Below, in pieces: positions 34,599 to 43,473 of a stretch of DNA of 61,019 nt. A model generated the notes under the pieces. That model made no database searches. It was not told the DNA's origin and saw only the letters and a program-made list of their open reading frames with translations. Position 1 is the stretch's first letter, and every line of letters starts with the position of its first letter. The position numbers and the translations under genes were made by a program. The DNA is taken from positions 1 through 61,019 of the forward strand of contig SFMI01000005.1 in assembly GCA_004554425.1 (NCBI GenBank), in the 5' to 3' direction. The stretch comes from Candidatus Saccharimonadota bacterium. Its GTDB lineage: Bacteria > Eremiobacterota > Xenobia > Xenobiales > Xenobiaceae.

Positions 34599-35362
34599 AA
34601 GAACCATTGCCCCATACTCATGCCCACTACTGCTCCAGCGGCTAGAGCTGCACTTGTAAGAACAGCGTCCGTCGTACGGGCGATGCCGGCTAGCAACTCA
34701 CCAGCCATAAGGTCGGCTATAGCGTTTGTTAAAGCTAAGCCGGGCAACAGAGGTACCATACCAGCAATAACTATAGCGCGATGCTCTACGCTGGAAAAGA
34801 ATAAACACCAAATATCAGCAAAAATGGTCACTGCTAGCCCGTTGAGAAATACCATCAAGAATGGAGCTAGCTTGGCACATTTTAACTCTACATATTTGGC
34901 CAGCAATCCGACTAATAGTGAAGGTATAATAGAAATTAAATTTCCGGCGATCATCATGCCGAAACCGGCGCAGCAAATAGCCTGAAAGATATACATGGTC
35001 GTTTGGCTATACAGAGGAGCTTTACGAATGATTTCATCTACAGCTTTGTCGGCGCTTTGGAAAGAAATTTTGCCTGCGGCTAGATCACGAGAAATAGAGT
35101 TGATGGCAATTACTTTAGCCAGGTCGATCGTGCGGTTTTTTACTCTGGTAACAATAGTGATGGTGCGCTCGCGGCCCACTGTAACCGTAATGCCGGTTGG
35201 TGTGGCATAGCTCTCAACTGGAGTGCCGCAAGCGTGGCCAATGTGCTCTACGGTAGTTTCCACTCGATTTGTCTCTGCTCCGGAAGCCATTAATACTTTG
35301 GCTGATTTTAGGCACAGACTAGCAATTTTGCGTAGAGCATTTTTAGAACACAACTTGGCCAT
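34595..35362 (-). CDS. YjjP/ThrE N-terminal-like exporter subunit (DUF1212)
   Basis: A 255-residue protein with a cytoplasmic DUF1212 region at the N-terminus (LMASGAETNRVETTVEHIG, PTGITVTV) followed by about five membrane helices from residue ~120. This is the larger half of a split ThrE-like exporter. Start ATG 35362, with GAAAGGG upstream at rather long distance. Its stop codon overlaps the start of the smaller half. The substrate is inferred only: threonine/serine, or a dicarboxylate. Confidence 0.9.
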   Translation of the reverse strand: MAKLCSKNALRKIASLCLKSAKVLMASGAETNRVETTVEHIGHACGTPVESYATPTGITVTVGRERTITIVTRVKNRTIDLAKVIAINSISRDLAAGKISFQSADKAVDEIIRKAPLYSQTTMYIFQAICCAGFGMMIAGNLISIIPSLLVGLLAKYVELKCAKLAPFLMVFLNGLAVTIFADIWCLFFSSVEHRAIVIAGMVPLLPGLALTNAIADLMAGELLAGIARTTDAVLTSAALAAGAVVGMSMGQWFL

Positions 35363-35425
35363 TGATAATTGCAGCAGCCCTTTCTATAAGGCGTTTTTTA
35401 CAACTTTAGGGTGAGACAGCCCGTT

Positions 35426-36607
35426 TTAAGTCTCGTCTGTTTCGGCTTTTGCTTCAATTTCCTTGTAGTTGGCTGGCTCGGCAAAAAGCGCTTCTAAGAA
35501 AAGATCGGGATCAAATTCGCGCAAATCGTCGGCCCCTTCTCCTACGCCTATATAACGCACTGGTAAGTGGAACTCTTCTCCAACGGCAATGACCACTCCG
35601 CCTTTGCCTGTTCCATCTAATTTGCACATAACTACACCGGTCAGCTCTGCGGCGCGGTTAAAGACTTTGGCTTGCTCTAAAGCATTTTGGCCAGTTGTGG
35701 CGTCAACCACCAACCAAGTCTCGTGCGGAGCTCCCGGGCAAGCCTTATCGCATACGCGCCTGATTTTGCCCAACTCTTCCATAAGGTTGACTTTGTTATG
35801 CAAGCGACCAGCCGTATCAATAATGACTAAGTCGCACCCGCGTGCTTGGGCCGCTTTTATAGCATCGAAAACAACTGCGCTGGGATCGGAGCCTTCTTGA
35901 TGACTAACTACATCAACGCCGATCTTTTCTGCCCAGGATTGGAGTTGATCTATAGCTGCTGCTCTGAAGGTGTCGGCAGCGGCCAAAATGACTTTATGAC
36001 CGTCAGCCTTGAATTTCGCAGCCAATTTGGCCGCCGTGGTAGTTTTACCGACGCCATTGACGCCGACCATCATGACGACTTTAAGTTCGCCAGGATGCAA
36101 GTCTAAGCCGCATTTTTCACCTTTGTGTTGGCGCAATATGTCGCCTAAAATCGATTTCATTTCAGTCAGCAAATCGTTAGGCTGCGTAATTTTCTTGCTC
36201 TTTTGAGCTTTCTTAAGTCTGTCGAGAATATCCGCCGAAGCTGTCAGTCCCACGTCCGCTGTCAACAAGATGCTCTCCAGCTCGTCCCAAAAATCTTCGT
36301 CAATTTTATTGGATGAGGAAAACAAACCACTGACACGGTTGACAAATTGACGACGTGTCTTATCTAATCCTTGAGCCATTTTGTTAAACCAAGGATCGAC
36401 GGGGGTTAAGGCCAGCTCTTTGGCACTGTCTAAGAAGCCGCGTAAGCCTTTTTTACTGCTTGGCTCAGGGGATTCCGTTGCTGAACTGGGCTCAGATACT
36501 GACACTTCAGAAGTTGCTGGAGCTTCTGAAGCTGCTGGAGCCGTTTGTTCTGGGCTGTTTGGGGTGGAAACTTTTTCTTCTTTATTGCGTTTGAACCAAT
36601 TAAACAT
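35426..36607 (-). CDS. ftsY: Signal recognition particle receptor FtsY
   Basis: A 393-residue GTPase that docks SRP-bound ribosomes at the membrane. A short acidic/Ser-Pro-rich A region (about 5-60) precedes the N domain and the G domain. GTPase motifs: GVNGVGKTTTAAKLA (G1), ADTFRAAAIDQL (G2), IIDTAGRL (G3), CKLDGTGKGG (TKLD-like G4). Start ATG 36607 with AGGAATATT upstream. ffh is not in the window. The YjjPB-like genes lie downstream on the same strand, 63 nt away. Confidence 0.97.
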   Translation of the reverse strand: MFNWFKRNKEEKVSTPNSPEQTAPAASEAPATSEVSVSEPSSATESPEPSSKKGLRGFLDSAKELALTPVDPWFNKMAQGLDKTRRQFVNRVSGLFSSSNKIDEDFWDELESILLTADVGLTASADILDRLKKAQKSKKITQPNDLLTEMKSILGDILRQHKGEKCGLDLHPGELKVVMMVGVNGVGKTTTAAKLAAKFKADGHKVILAAADTFRAAAIDQLQSWAEKIGVDVVSHQEGSDPSAVVFDAIKAAQARGCDLVIIDTAGRLHNKVNLMEELGKIRRVCDKACPGAPHETWLVVDATTGQNALEQAKVFNRAAELTGVVMCKLDGTGKGGVVIAVGEEFHLPVRYIGVGEGADDLREFDPDLFLEALFAEPANYKEIEAKAETDET

Positions 36608-36838
36608 AATATTCCTATTAAAGTAGTAGTGAATCTTCTTTTGGATAAACTCAAAACCAACTGTCTATTTATCTTTGTATTAGTATAAGCGTAAAAGCGA
36701 AACTTACTAGACTTTGTATTTTGACCCAATGCATCTTTTTGCCTGCTCTTTTTGCATAAAAGGGGGGAGACCTTTGATTGTATGGCAAATAAAGCAGGCA
36801 ATTTTTTAACTTGTCATGTCGTAGAAAGGGGCCATATT

Positions 36839-37492
36839 ATGGGCATTCTAACTCCGTTAGTCTTTGTTGGAGCGGATAAAGCGGCTTTAATTAAGAAAAG
36901 TATTCTTACTCCTCCAGATCCGTCTATATTGCCCTGGTCTCCTATGCCTAAACTGGACGAAAAAGCCATAGAACTTAAAGAACGTCAGGAAGAGGTTAAA
37001 AAACAACAGGAAGCCCAGCGGGCTGAAGCGGCTCAATATGCTTATTCTCAATCTGGCTGGGAGAACCGTCCTTCATTGTTTGGCAATGCTGTTGGCAAAT
37101 CGGAAGCTACTACGAAAAACTCGGGAGGATTCGCTTTCTCTTCGTCAGCTCCAGCTCGCAAGCCTAATTTGAGCGGAGCATTGCGCAAACTGGAAGAAGC
37201 CCGTCCGCAAACGGCTCCTATAAATTTGCCTGATTCGGAAGTCCCTCCGGGATTTGCCGATCTTACCGATTCGGAAATGCCTCCTGGTTTTGCTGATATT
37301 GAGCGCAAGGCTGAAATAAAAAAACAGGCTGAGGCTGGTATATTTGGCCGCGTAGAAGGAGCTCCTAGACGTCGTCCTCGCAATGAAGATCGAGACGAAA
37401 GAGACAGAACGTCTTCTGAACGTCATCGCCGTGCCTCTCGCAATCAGGAAATAAATTTGAATTTTTTGAAAACTCAAGTGTTCGGCAACTAA
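36839..37492 (+). CDS. Low-complexity protein of unknown function with PPGFAD repeats
   Basis: A 217-residue, mostly disordered protein: a short hydrophobic start (MGILTPLVFVG), a charged helix (ELKERQEEVKKQQEAQRAE), Ser/Ala/Gly-rich linkers, two near-identical copies of SExPPGFAD, and an Arg/Glu/Asp-rich C-terminus. I recognise no family. Start: ATG 36839 has AAGGGG 9 nt upstream; an ATG at 36782 in the same frame also has a purine-rich stretch upstream, so the start is uncertain. It precedes copA by 30 nt and may share a transcript with it. Confidence 0.6.
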   Translation: MGILTPLVFVGADKAALIKKSILTPPDPSILPWSPMPKLDEKAIELKERQEEVKKQQEAQRAEAAQYAYSQSGWENRPSLFGNAVGKSEATTKNSGGFAFSSSAPARKPNLSGALRKLEEARPQTAPINLPDSEVPPGFADLTDSEMPPGFADIERKAEIKKQAEAGIFGRVEGAPRRRPRNEDRDERDRTSSERHRRASRNQEINLNFLKTQVFGN

Positions 37493-37522
37493 TTTTTGCA
37501 TTTCTAAAGGAAAAAATCGGAT

Positions 37523-40189
37523 ATGGCTGCCAGAGGGGATAAATTTCTTATTACCGGCATGGCTTGTGCTGCTTGCCAAGCCCACGTTAGCAAGGCTATC
37601 TCTGCTTTGGAGGGAGTAGCGCAAGCTGACGTCAATTTACTTTCTAGCACGGCGAGAGTCTTCTATAAAGATAAACCTTGCCAAACTGAAGTAATTAAAG
37701 CTATACAAGGAGCTGGATATCAGGCCGAACTTTTAAAAGATGAAGGCGTTTGGCAAGCAAGCAGCCGCCAAAGACGCTCTGAAGCAGCTAAAAATGAACA
37801 GCGCTCTCTGGCTATACGTTGCATTTGTACTTTCATATTTTTGCTGCCCTTGCTAGCTTGCAGTACTTCAGTCATGTTTGGCTGGCCTATAGACATTTTA
37901 AGCATGGTTCCCGAACCTACAATTTTATGGTTTGTAGTGTTTCAATGTGCTTTGGCTTTGTTGGCCATGCTGATAAATGGAAAAATTTTTGTCAGCGGTT
38001 TTAAGAGCTTACTTTCTGGAGCACCCAATATGGACGCTCTTGTTTGTATGGGAACGCTAGCCTCTTTTGCTTACAGCGTGTTCAATTTGTGGTCTATCGA
38101 CAAGATTCTGGGCTTGATTTCTGCTTCGAAGTTAGACAGTGTCGCTTTCTTAGTTGAAACTTTGCATCAATCCCTTTCGGCCACTTATTTTGACAGTTGC
38201 GCTTTTATACTTTTCTTTGTCACGTTGGGCAAATATTTAGAAGGCAGGGCTAAAGCTAAAACTTCTTTAGCTTTAGAAAAATTAGCCGATTTAGCTCCCA
38301 AAACTGCACTAATCAAAAAAGCGGACGGTTCGGAAGAAGAGCGCCAGGTGGGCTTAGTTTCGGTAGGAGATACTATCGTTATGAAACCGGGCTGGACTGT
38401 ACCTGTAGATGGTATTATTGTTTCCGGCTCCAGCTCTTTAGACGAATCGGCTCTAACTGGAGAAAGCTTACCTGTAGTTAAACAAGTTGGCGACGTGGCT
38501 CTTTCTGGTTCAATCAATTGTGAAGGACGTTTCGAATTTGTCGCGTCTCAAGTGGGAGCCGATACTACTTTAGCTCAGATAATTCGCTTAGTAGATGAAG
38601 CTTCTAATTCTAAAGCTCCCAGTGCTCGCTTGGCCGATAAGGTCAGTAGCGTTTTTGTACCTATCGTTTTTGCTTTGGCACTGATAACCGGTTTGCTTTG
38701 GTATTATGTGCCTCTGTGGTTAGATTTGCCTGAATCAGTTTATTGGGGAACCGCTTTAAAATATGCTGTATCCGTTTTGGTTGTCGCTTGTCCTTGCGCT
38801 TTAGGATTAGCTTCGCCAGTAGCTATTATGGTCGGCATGGGCAGAGCGGCTCAGTTCGGTATTTTGGTACGTAATGCTCAAAGCTTGGAGGAGCTGAGTG
38901 CAGCCAAAGCGGTTATCTTTGATAAAACGGGTACACTTACCGAGGGTAAACCGGCCATTATCGATTATCAGACTTTTTGTGAAGATAAATATAACCGCGA
39001 TCAAGTGCTGACTTATGCCATGTCTTTGGAGCAAAGCAGTAGTCATCCTTTGGCTGTAGCTGTCACCAAAGCTGCTCAAGATAAAGGCTTAAGCGCTCTG
39101 CCAATAGATAATTTTAAAGAAGTGGTGGGCGGCGGTGTCGAAGCTCTGATTGAAAAACAAATCTGGAAAATTGGCAGTCGTGGCTACATGGCTAAGAGCA
39201 TTATGTCTGATTGTAGCTCCGGCAAGTTGCAACATATTAACGAGTATGAAGCTCAGGGCTATAGCATTCTTTATTTAGCTAATCAAAAAGACAATCTGGT
39301 CGGTATTATTGTTTTGGCCGACCAACTTCGCCCCGACAGTGTGGAAGCTGTACAAAGTTTACACGAATTGGGCATTAAAGCTATAGTTCTCACTGGTGAC
39401 AGAAAACAAGCCGCCGAGCGAATTGCCGAACAAGTAAAAGCTGATGCCCTTTATGCCGAGGTCTTACCCAGTCAAAAAGCTGATGTCGTAAAAAAATATA
39501 AAACTGAAGCGGGTAAAATTATTCTCGTCGGGGATGGCATCAATGACGCACCTGCTTTGAAAATTGCTGATGTAGGCGTGGCTATAGGTACCGGTATTGA
39601 TATCGCTGTTGAGGCGGCGGATGTCGTCTTAATGAAAAATTCTTTGTTAGATGTTGTCCGGGCTATTGAATTAAGTAAAGCTGTTTTAGGCAACATACGC
39701 CAAAATTTATTTTGGGCCTTCGCTTATAATGTATTGGCTATTCCTGTAGCAGCTGGACTTTTCAGCGGTTGGGGTATTGAGCTTACTCCCTCTTTGGCCG
39801 CTTTAGCTATGAGCTTAAGTTCGGTAACTGTGGTTGGCAACGCTTTGCGTCTTAATGGTTTTTACCCTGGCCTTATAGCTAAAGTAAAGCATAACCGCTC
39901 TGCTAGCTCTGAGAAGACAGAGGCTACGCTTTTGCAAAATGAAAATAAAAAACAAATTGATGCGGAGGAAAAAGTGATGACTAAAATTCTTTATGTCGAT
40001 GGAATGATGTGCGAAAAATGTGAGATGCATGTTACCAGAGCTCTGGAAAGCATTGAAGGCGTGAAAATAAGCCGTATCGAGCGTGAGCAAAAGATAGTCG
40101 CTGTGGAGCTTAGTCGTGAAGTTACGGACGAAATTTTGCGTGAAGCGGTAGAAAAAGCTGGTTATAAGGTAGAGAATATCGTCGGCTAA
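37523..40189 (+). CDS. copA: Copper-exporting P1B-type ATPase with N- and C-terminal metal-binding domains
   Basis: An 888-residue ATPase pumping Cu(I) out of the cytoplasm. An N-terminal heavy-metal domain (GMACAACQAH) is followed by eight predicted membrane helices with the metal-site CPC in VVACPCALGLASP, the phosphorylation motif DKTGTLTEGK, the HP motif SSSHPLAV, and the hinge GDGINDAP. After the last helix pair comes a linker and a second heavy-metal domain with DGMMCEKCEMH. A C-terminal domain is unusual for CopA and looks like a fused CopZ chaperone. Start ATG 37523 with AAAGG upstream. An internal, in-frame ATG with its own strong ribosome site opens this last domain (see separate entry). 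Confidence 0.95.
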   Translation: MAARGDKFLITGMACAACQAHVSKAISALEGVAQADVNLLSSTARVFYKDKPCQTEVIKAIQGAGYQAELLKDEGVWQASSRQRRSEAAKNEQRSLAIRCICTFIFLLPLLACSTSVMFGWPIDILSMVPEPTILWFVVFQCALALLAMLINGKIFVSGFKSLLSGAPNMDALVCMGTLASFAYSVFNLWSIDKILGLISASKLDSVAFLVETLHQSLSATYFDSCAFILFFVTLGKYLEGRAKAKTSLALEKLADLAPKTALIKKADGSEEERQVGLVSVGDTIVMKPGWTVPVDGIIVSGSSSLDESALTGESLPVVKQVGDVALSGSINCEGRFEFVASQVGADTTLAQIIRLVDEASNSKAPSARLADKVSSVFVPIVFALALITGLLWYYVPLWLDLPESVYWGTALKYAVSVLVVACPCALGLASPVAIMVGMGRAAQFGILVRNAQSLEELSAAKAVIFDKTGTLTEGKPAIIDYQTFCEDKYNRDQVLTYAMSLEQSSSHPLAVAVTKAAQDKGLSALPIDNFKEVVGGGVEALIEKQIWKIGSRGYMAKSIMSDCSSGKLQHINEYEAQGYSILYLANQKDNLVGIIVLADQLRPDSVEAVQSLHELGIKAIVLTGDRKQAAERIAEQVKADALYAEVLPSQKADVVKKYKTEAGKIILVGDGINDAPALKIADVGVAIGTGIDIAVEAADVVLMKNSLLDVVRAIELSKAVLGNIRQNLFWAFAYNVLAIPVAAGLFSGWGIELTPSLAALAMSLSSVTVVGNALRLNGFYPGLIAKVKHNRSASSEKTEATLLQNENKKQIDAEEKVMTKILYVDGMMCEKCEMHVTRALESIEGVKISRIEREQKIVAVELSREVTDEILREAVEKAGYKVENIVG
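39977..40189 (+). CDS. copZ: Possible CopZ-like chaperone from internal start in copA
   Basis: In frame with copA (codon 819), ATG 39977 is preceded by GCGGAGGAAAAAGTG, a near-perfect ribosome site at 8-nt spacing. Translation from it would give a free 70-residue protein with the CopZ fold, exactly the size of stand-alone CopZ: MTKILYVDGMMCEKC with the metal-binding CxxC, ending at the copA stop. The linker before it is charged and hydrophilic. Whether the free form is made cannot be seen; the ribosome site could be left from a copA-copZ fusion. Confidence 0.45.
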   Translation: MTKILYVDGMMCEKCEMHVTRALESIEGVKISRIEREQKIVAVELSREVTDEILREAVEKAGYKVENIVG

Positions 40190-40212
40190 CTCCCGGTATC
40201 TTAAGTAGGTTT

Positions 40213-40271
40213 GCCAACTTTTTGGGCGAAAATAGGCAGGAAATCGTTTATGGACGCCCTAAAAAGTTGGC
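40213..40271 (+). terminator. Long stem-loop between copA and glyA
   Basis: GCCAACTTTTTGGGCG (40213-40228) pairs with CGCCCTAAAAAGTTGGC (40255-40271), leaving one bulged base and a 26-nt loop. The following T-run is poor (CTTTCATT), so it may be a weak terminator for copA or a structured leader of glyA. Confidence 0.5.
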
Positions 40272-40302
40272 CTTTCATTAAAATCGGAGGGTAGAGCGCG
40301 AT

Positions 40303-41574
40303 ATGTTAAAGCACATTTGGTCAGTCGATCCCGAAGTAGCTCAGGCTATTTATAACGAAACTTGCCGCCAGGCTGAAACTTTGGAGATGATCGCTTCGGA
40401 AAATTTTGTCAGTGAAGCTGTTTTAGAAGCTCAGGGCAGCGTTTTAACTAACAAATATGCCGAAGGATATCCCGGTAAGCGCTACTACGGCGGCTGCGAA
40501 AATGTTGATATTATCGAAAATTTGGCTAGAGAACGTGCCTGCGCTATTTTTGGCGCCGATCATGCCAATGTACAGCCTCATTCTGGATCTTCTGCCAACT
40601 TAGCGGCCTATTATTCGATTGCTTCCCATGGCGACACTATTATGGGTATGGCTTTAGCCCATGGAGGTCACCTTACTCATGGTCATAAAGTCAATTTTAG
40701 TGGCTCTCATTTTAACGTTGTTCAGTATGGCTTAAATCCTGAAACTGAGCTTATCGACTATGAAGCTATGCGCAAGTTAGCTTTAGAAGCTAAGCCTAAA
40801 GTTATTTTGGCCGGTTCGAGCGCCTATCCCAGGGAAATAGACTTTGCTCCTTTTAGAGCTGTGGCCGATGAAGTAGGGGCCAAGCTTATGGTAGATATGG
40901 CTCACTTCGCTGGTTTAGTCGCGGCCGGTTTGCATCAAAATCCTGTGCCCGTAGCCGATATTGTAACTACCACAACTCACAAAACTTTACGCGGCCCGCG
41001 TGGTGGCATGATCTTGTGCAAAGCTGAGTTGGCCAAAGCTGTAGACAAAAATGTTTTCCCTGGCTATCAGGGCGGCCCCTTGGAACATGTTATTGCTGGT
41101 AAAGCTGTCGCTTTTAAAGAAGCTCAGAAAGAATCATTTAAAGAATATCAGCGTCATATTGTGGCTAATGCTAGGGCTTTGGCCAAAGTATTGGCCGATG
41201 GTGGAGCTCGTTTAATTTCTGGTGGTACTGATACGCACCTGATTTTGGTTGACGTAACTCCTTTGGGCTTAACCGGCCGCGAAGCTGAAAACGCCTTACA
41301 TAAGGCTGGCATTACTGTCAACAAAAATGCCATACCTTTCGATAGCAATCCTCCCGCTATTACCAGTGGCATTCGTTTAGGCACTCCGGCTCTAACAACT
41401 CGCGGTATGAATGTTAACCAAATGGAGCGTATCGGAGCTTGGATTTTAGAAATTTTGAGCGCTCCTCAGGACGAGAATTTAGCTGCTAAAGTGCGCCGTG
41501 AGATAGGAGAACTTTGTCAAGAGTTCCCTCTTTATGCTCAACGTTTGCAAGACGATCACTGCGGCGATGCTTAA
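40303..41574 (+). CDS. glyA: Serine hydroxymethyltransferase
   Basis: A 423-residue PLP enzyme converting serine + tetrahydrofolate to glycine + methylene-tetrahydrofolate, the main one-carbon source. Seen: EMIASENFVSEAVLEAQGS, GYPGKRYYGGCE, VDMAHFAGLVAAG, and the PLP lysine in TTTTHKTLRGPRGG. Full length for the family. Start ATG 40303 with GGAGG 12 nt upstream. It is flanked by hairpins on both sides, so probably monocistronic. Confidence 0.98.
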   Translation: MLKHIWSVDPEVAQAIYNETCRQAETLEMIASENFVSEAVLEAQGSVLTNKYAEGYPGKRYYGGCENVDIIENLARERACAIFGADHANVQPHSGSSANLAAYYSIASHGDTIMGMALAHGGHLTHGHKVNFSGSHFNVVQYGLNPETELIDYEAMRKLALEAKPKVILAGSSAYPREIDFAPFRAVADEVGAKLMVDMAHFAGLVAAGLHQNPVPVADIVTTTTHKTLRGPRGGMILCKAELAKAVDKNVFPGYQGGPLEHVIAGKAVAFKEAQKESFKEYQRHIVANARALAKVLADGGARLISGGTDTHLILVDVTPLGLTGREAENALHKAGITVNKNAIPFDSNPPAITSGIRLGTPALTTRGMNVNQMERIGAWILEILSAPQDENLAAKVRREIGELCQEFPLYAQRLQDDHCGDA

Positions 41575-41611
41575 TCGTTGAAAATTACTCTTTTTAGCTT
41601 TTACAAGAAGG

Positions 41612-41674
41612 CTGCCTAGAGCCCCTTATCTTGCCAGCATTATGCAAATATAAGGCTGGCTTTGGGGCAGTTTT
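41612..41674 (+). terminator. Terminator-like structure after glyA
   Basis: Outer CTGCC/GGCAG and inner GCCAGC/GCTGGC pairs form a branched or bulged stem, followed by TTTTC, 38 nt past glyA. Confidence 0.5.
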
Positions 41675-41729
41675 CTAAGTATAAAAGCAAGTATCTTATG
41701 CTTTTAATATCCTTTCGGAGGTCCTTAAT

Positions 41730-42671
41730 ATGTCTCGCGTGGCCGTAGTAGCCGTAGGCGGCAACTCTTTAATTAAAGATAAACAGCACCAAACCGTACC
41801 CGATCAGTACAACGCTGTGTGCGAAACTGTTTCCCATGTAGTCAATATGATTGAAGACGGTTGGGAAGTAGTTCTTACTCATGGCAACGGCCCTCAGGTT
41901 GGCTTTATTTTGTTGCGCAGCGAAACCGCTCACGAAGCTATTCACACTGTGCCCGTCGACTCTGCTGTGGCCGATACTCAAGGTGCTATCGGTTATCAGT
42001 TCCAAATGGCTTTGCACAATGAATTCTTGAAGCGCGGCTTAAACAAAGGTTGCGCTACTTTAGTCACGCAAGTTGTAGTAGGAGCTGACGATCCCGCTTT
42101 CCACAATCCTACTAAGCCTGTCGGTCCTTTCATGGATGAAGCTCAAGCCAAGCAGCGCCATGAAGCTGACGGTTGGGATGTCATGGAAGATGCCGGCCGC
42201 GGTTGGCGTCGTGTAGTAGCTTCTCCTAAGCCTCAGAAGATTGTGGAATTGGAATCTATTCGCGCTTTGATTAACGCCGGTCAAGTAGTGATCGCCGTTG
42301 GTGGTGGCGGTGTGCCCGTTGTCGAAAAAGACGGACGTTATACTGGTGTAGCGGCTGTTATAGATAAAGACTACGCTTCCGGTCTTTTGGCAGCCAATTT
42401 GGATGTAGACTCTTTCATTATCTCTACGGCTGTAGACAAGGTTTACATCAATTTCGGCAAGCCTAACCAGCAAGCTCTCGACACTGTTACTATTTCCGAA
42501 GCTAAAAAGTACATGGCCGAAGGACAGTTTGCCAAGGGCAGCATGGCCCCCAAGGTAGAAGCGGCCATCAAGTTCTTGGAAGCTGGCGGCAAAGAAGCCA
42601 TCATTACCAATCCTGAAAACTTGAGCAAAGCTGTCAAAGGCTTAGCCGGAACTCGCTTTGTAAAAGACTAA
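41730..42671 (+). CDS. arcC: Carbamate kinase
   Basis: A 313-residue amino-acid-kinase-fold enzyme transferring phosphate between carbamoyl phosphate and ADP, making ATP in arginine, agmatine or purine fermentation. Motifs: VAVGGNSLIKD, THGNGPQVGFILLR, and VIAVGGGGVPVVE. Start ATG 41730 with CGGAGG 7 nt upstream. It stands alone here: no arcA or arcB neighbours. A terminator follows. Confidence 0.97.
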   Translation: MSRVAVVAVGGNSLIKDKQHQTVPDQYNAVCETVSHVVNMIEDGWEVVLTHGNGPQVGFILLRSETAHEAIHTVPVDSAVADTQGAIGYQFQMALHNEFLKRGLNKGCATLVTQVVVGADDPAFHNPTKPVGPFMDEAQAKQRHEADGWDVMEDAGRGWRRVVASPKPQKIVELESIRALINAGQVVIAVGGGGVPVVEKDGRYTGVAAVIDKDYASGLLAANLDVDSFIISTAVDKVYINFGKPNQQALDTVTISEAKKYMAEGQFAKGSMAPKVEAAIKFLEAGGKEAIITNPENLSKAVKGLAGTRFVKD

Positions 42672-42695
42672 TTCTTAAGCGTTAGGCGATACAAT

Positions 42696-42734
42696 AAGGC
42701 TATTCTGCATTGTTGGAATAGTCTTGTTTTTTTT
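42696..42734 (+). terminator. Intrinsic terminator after arcC
   Basis: AAGGCTATTC pairs with GAATAGTCTT (one G-U pair) around a short loop, then G and a run of eight Ts. Confidence 0.85.
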
Positions 42735-42797
42735 GATAACTTATAGGTATTTAAATGGTAATAACTTTTAAGTATAATAGCAGTAGAAAATATATAA

Positions 42798-43156
42798 ATG
42801 AAGAGTGCTTTGCATAATATTAATTTTTACCGTGACAAGAGTTGTCGAGAACCAGTACTTGAATATTTGGAAGAATTGGCCGCCAGAAAGGACAAGGACA
42901 GCAGAATAAAACTAAATAAAATAAATGATTTCGGTACGGTACTCAAGCCGGTGAGCCTTATATAAAATATCTAGGTGATGATATTTGGGAATTGAGACCA
43001 CTGCGAGATAGGATTATTTTTGTAAGTTGGATTAATGGAAGTTATGTTTTGCTTCACTGTTTTGTCAAGAAAATACAAAAAACTCCCAAGCGAGAATTGG
43101 AAAAAGCTAAATGTGAACTTGTTGATTTAAAGGCAAGGAGTGGTCAATATGAATGA
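42798..43156 (+). pseudogene. higB: HigB/RelE-type (Gp49-like) toxin, broken by deletion and frameshift
   Basis: From ATG 42798 the frame encodes FYRDKSCREPVLEYLEELA and SRIKLNKIND, typical of Gp49-like HigB toxins, then meets TAA at 42963-42965. The rest of the toxin continues in another frame from about 42929 to TGA 43154-43156: YGTQAGEPYIKYL, IWELRPLRDRIIFVSW, HCFVKKIQKTPKRELEKA. Against the family pattern, about four residues plus a frame-changing base are missing near 42929, where the helix before YGTxAGEP should be. The last bases overlap the start of the antitoxin gene. It is inactive unless a frameshift is made in translation. Confidence 0.85.
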
Positions 43157-43466
43157 GCATAAAAATATTCAAGAAGAAATTAATGGTGCCATTGGAAGCA
43201 ATTGGAAAGAAGTGAGAGCAAAGTTATTTGCTTCGGAAGAAATTGTCGAAAGTGATTTACGAGTAGCTCTCATTGGAGAAATTATCAAGGCTAGGCAAGA
43301 GAAGGGGATTAGTCAGAAAAAGCTCGAGGAACTCAGCGGAGTAAAACAGCCTATTATCGCCAGAATGGAAAGGGGAACAACTAACCCGCAGTTGGATACC
43401 ATACTAAAAGTGCTGGCGCCTTTAGGAAAAACTTTAGCTGTCGTTCCTTTGCAAGCCGGTTCCTAG
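43149..43466 (+). CDS. higA: HigA-type antitoxin, XRE helix-turn-helix
   Basis: A 105-residue protein with a Cro/C1-type helix-turn-helix (LIGEIIKARQEKGISQKKLEELSGVKQPIIARMERG) at about 38-75. This is the partner typically found downstream of Gp49-like HigB, and such antitoxins repress their own operon. Start ATG 43149 with AGGAG 8 nt upstream; a GTG three codons earlier is less likely. The gene is intact although its toxin is broken. It converges with gspF, 7 nt apart. Confidence 0.9.
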   Translation: MNEHKNIQEEINGAIGSNWKEVRAKLFASEEIVESDLRVALIGEIIKARQEKGISQKKLEELSGVKQPIIARMERGTTNPQLDTILKVLAPLGKTLAVVPLQAGS

Positions 43467-43473
43467 AGCCGTT

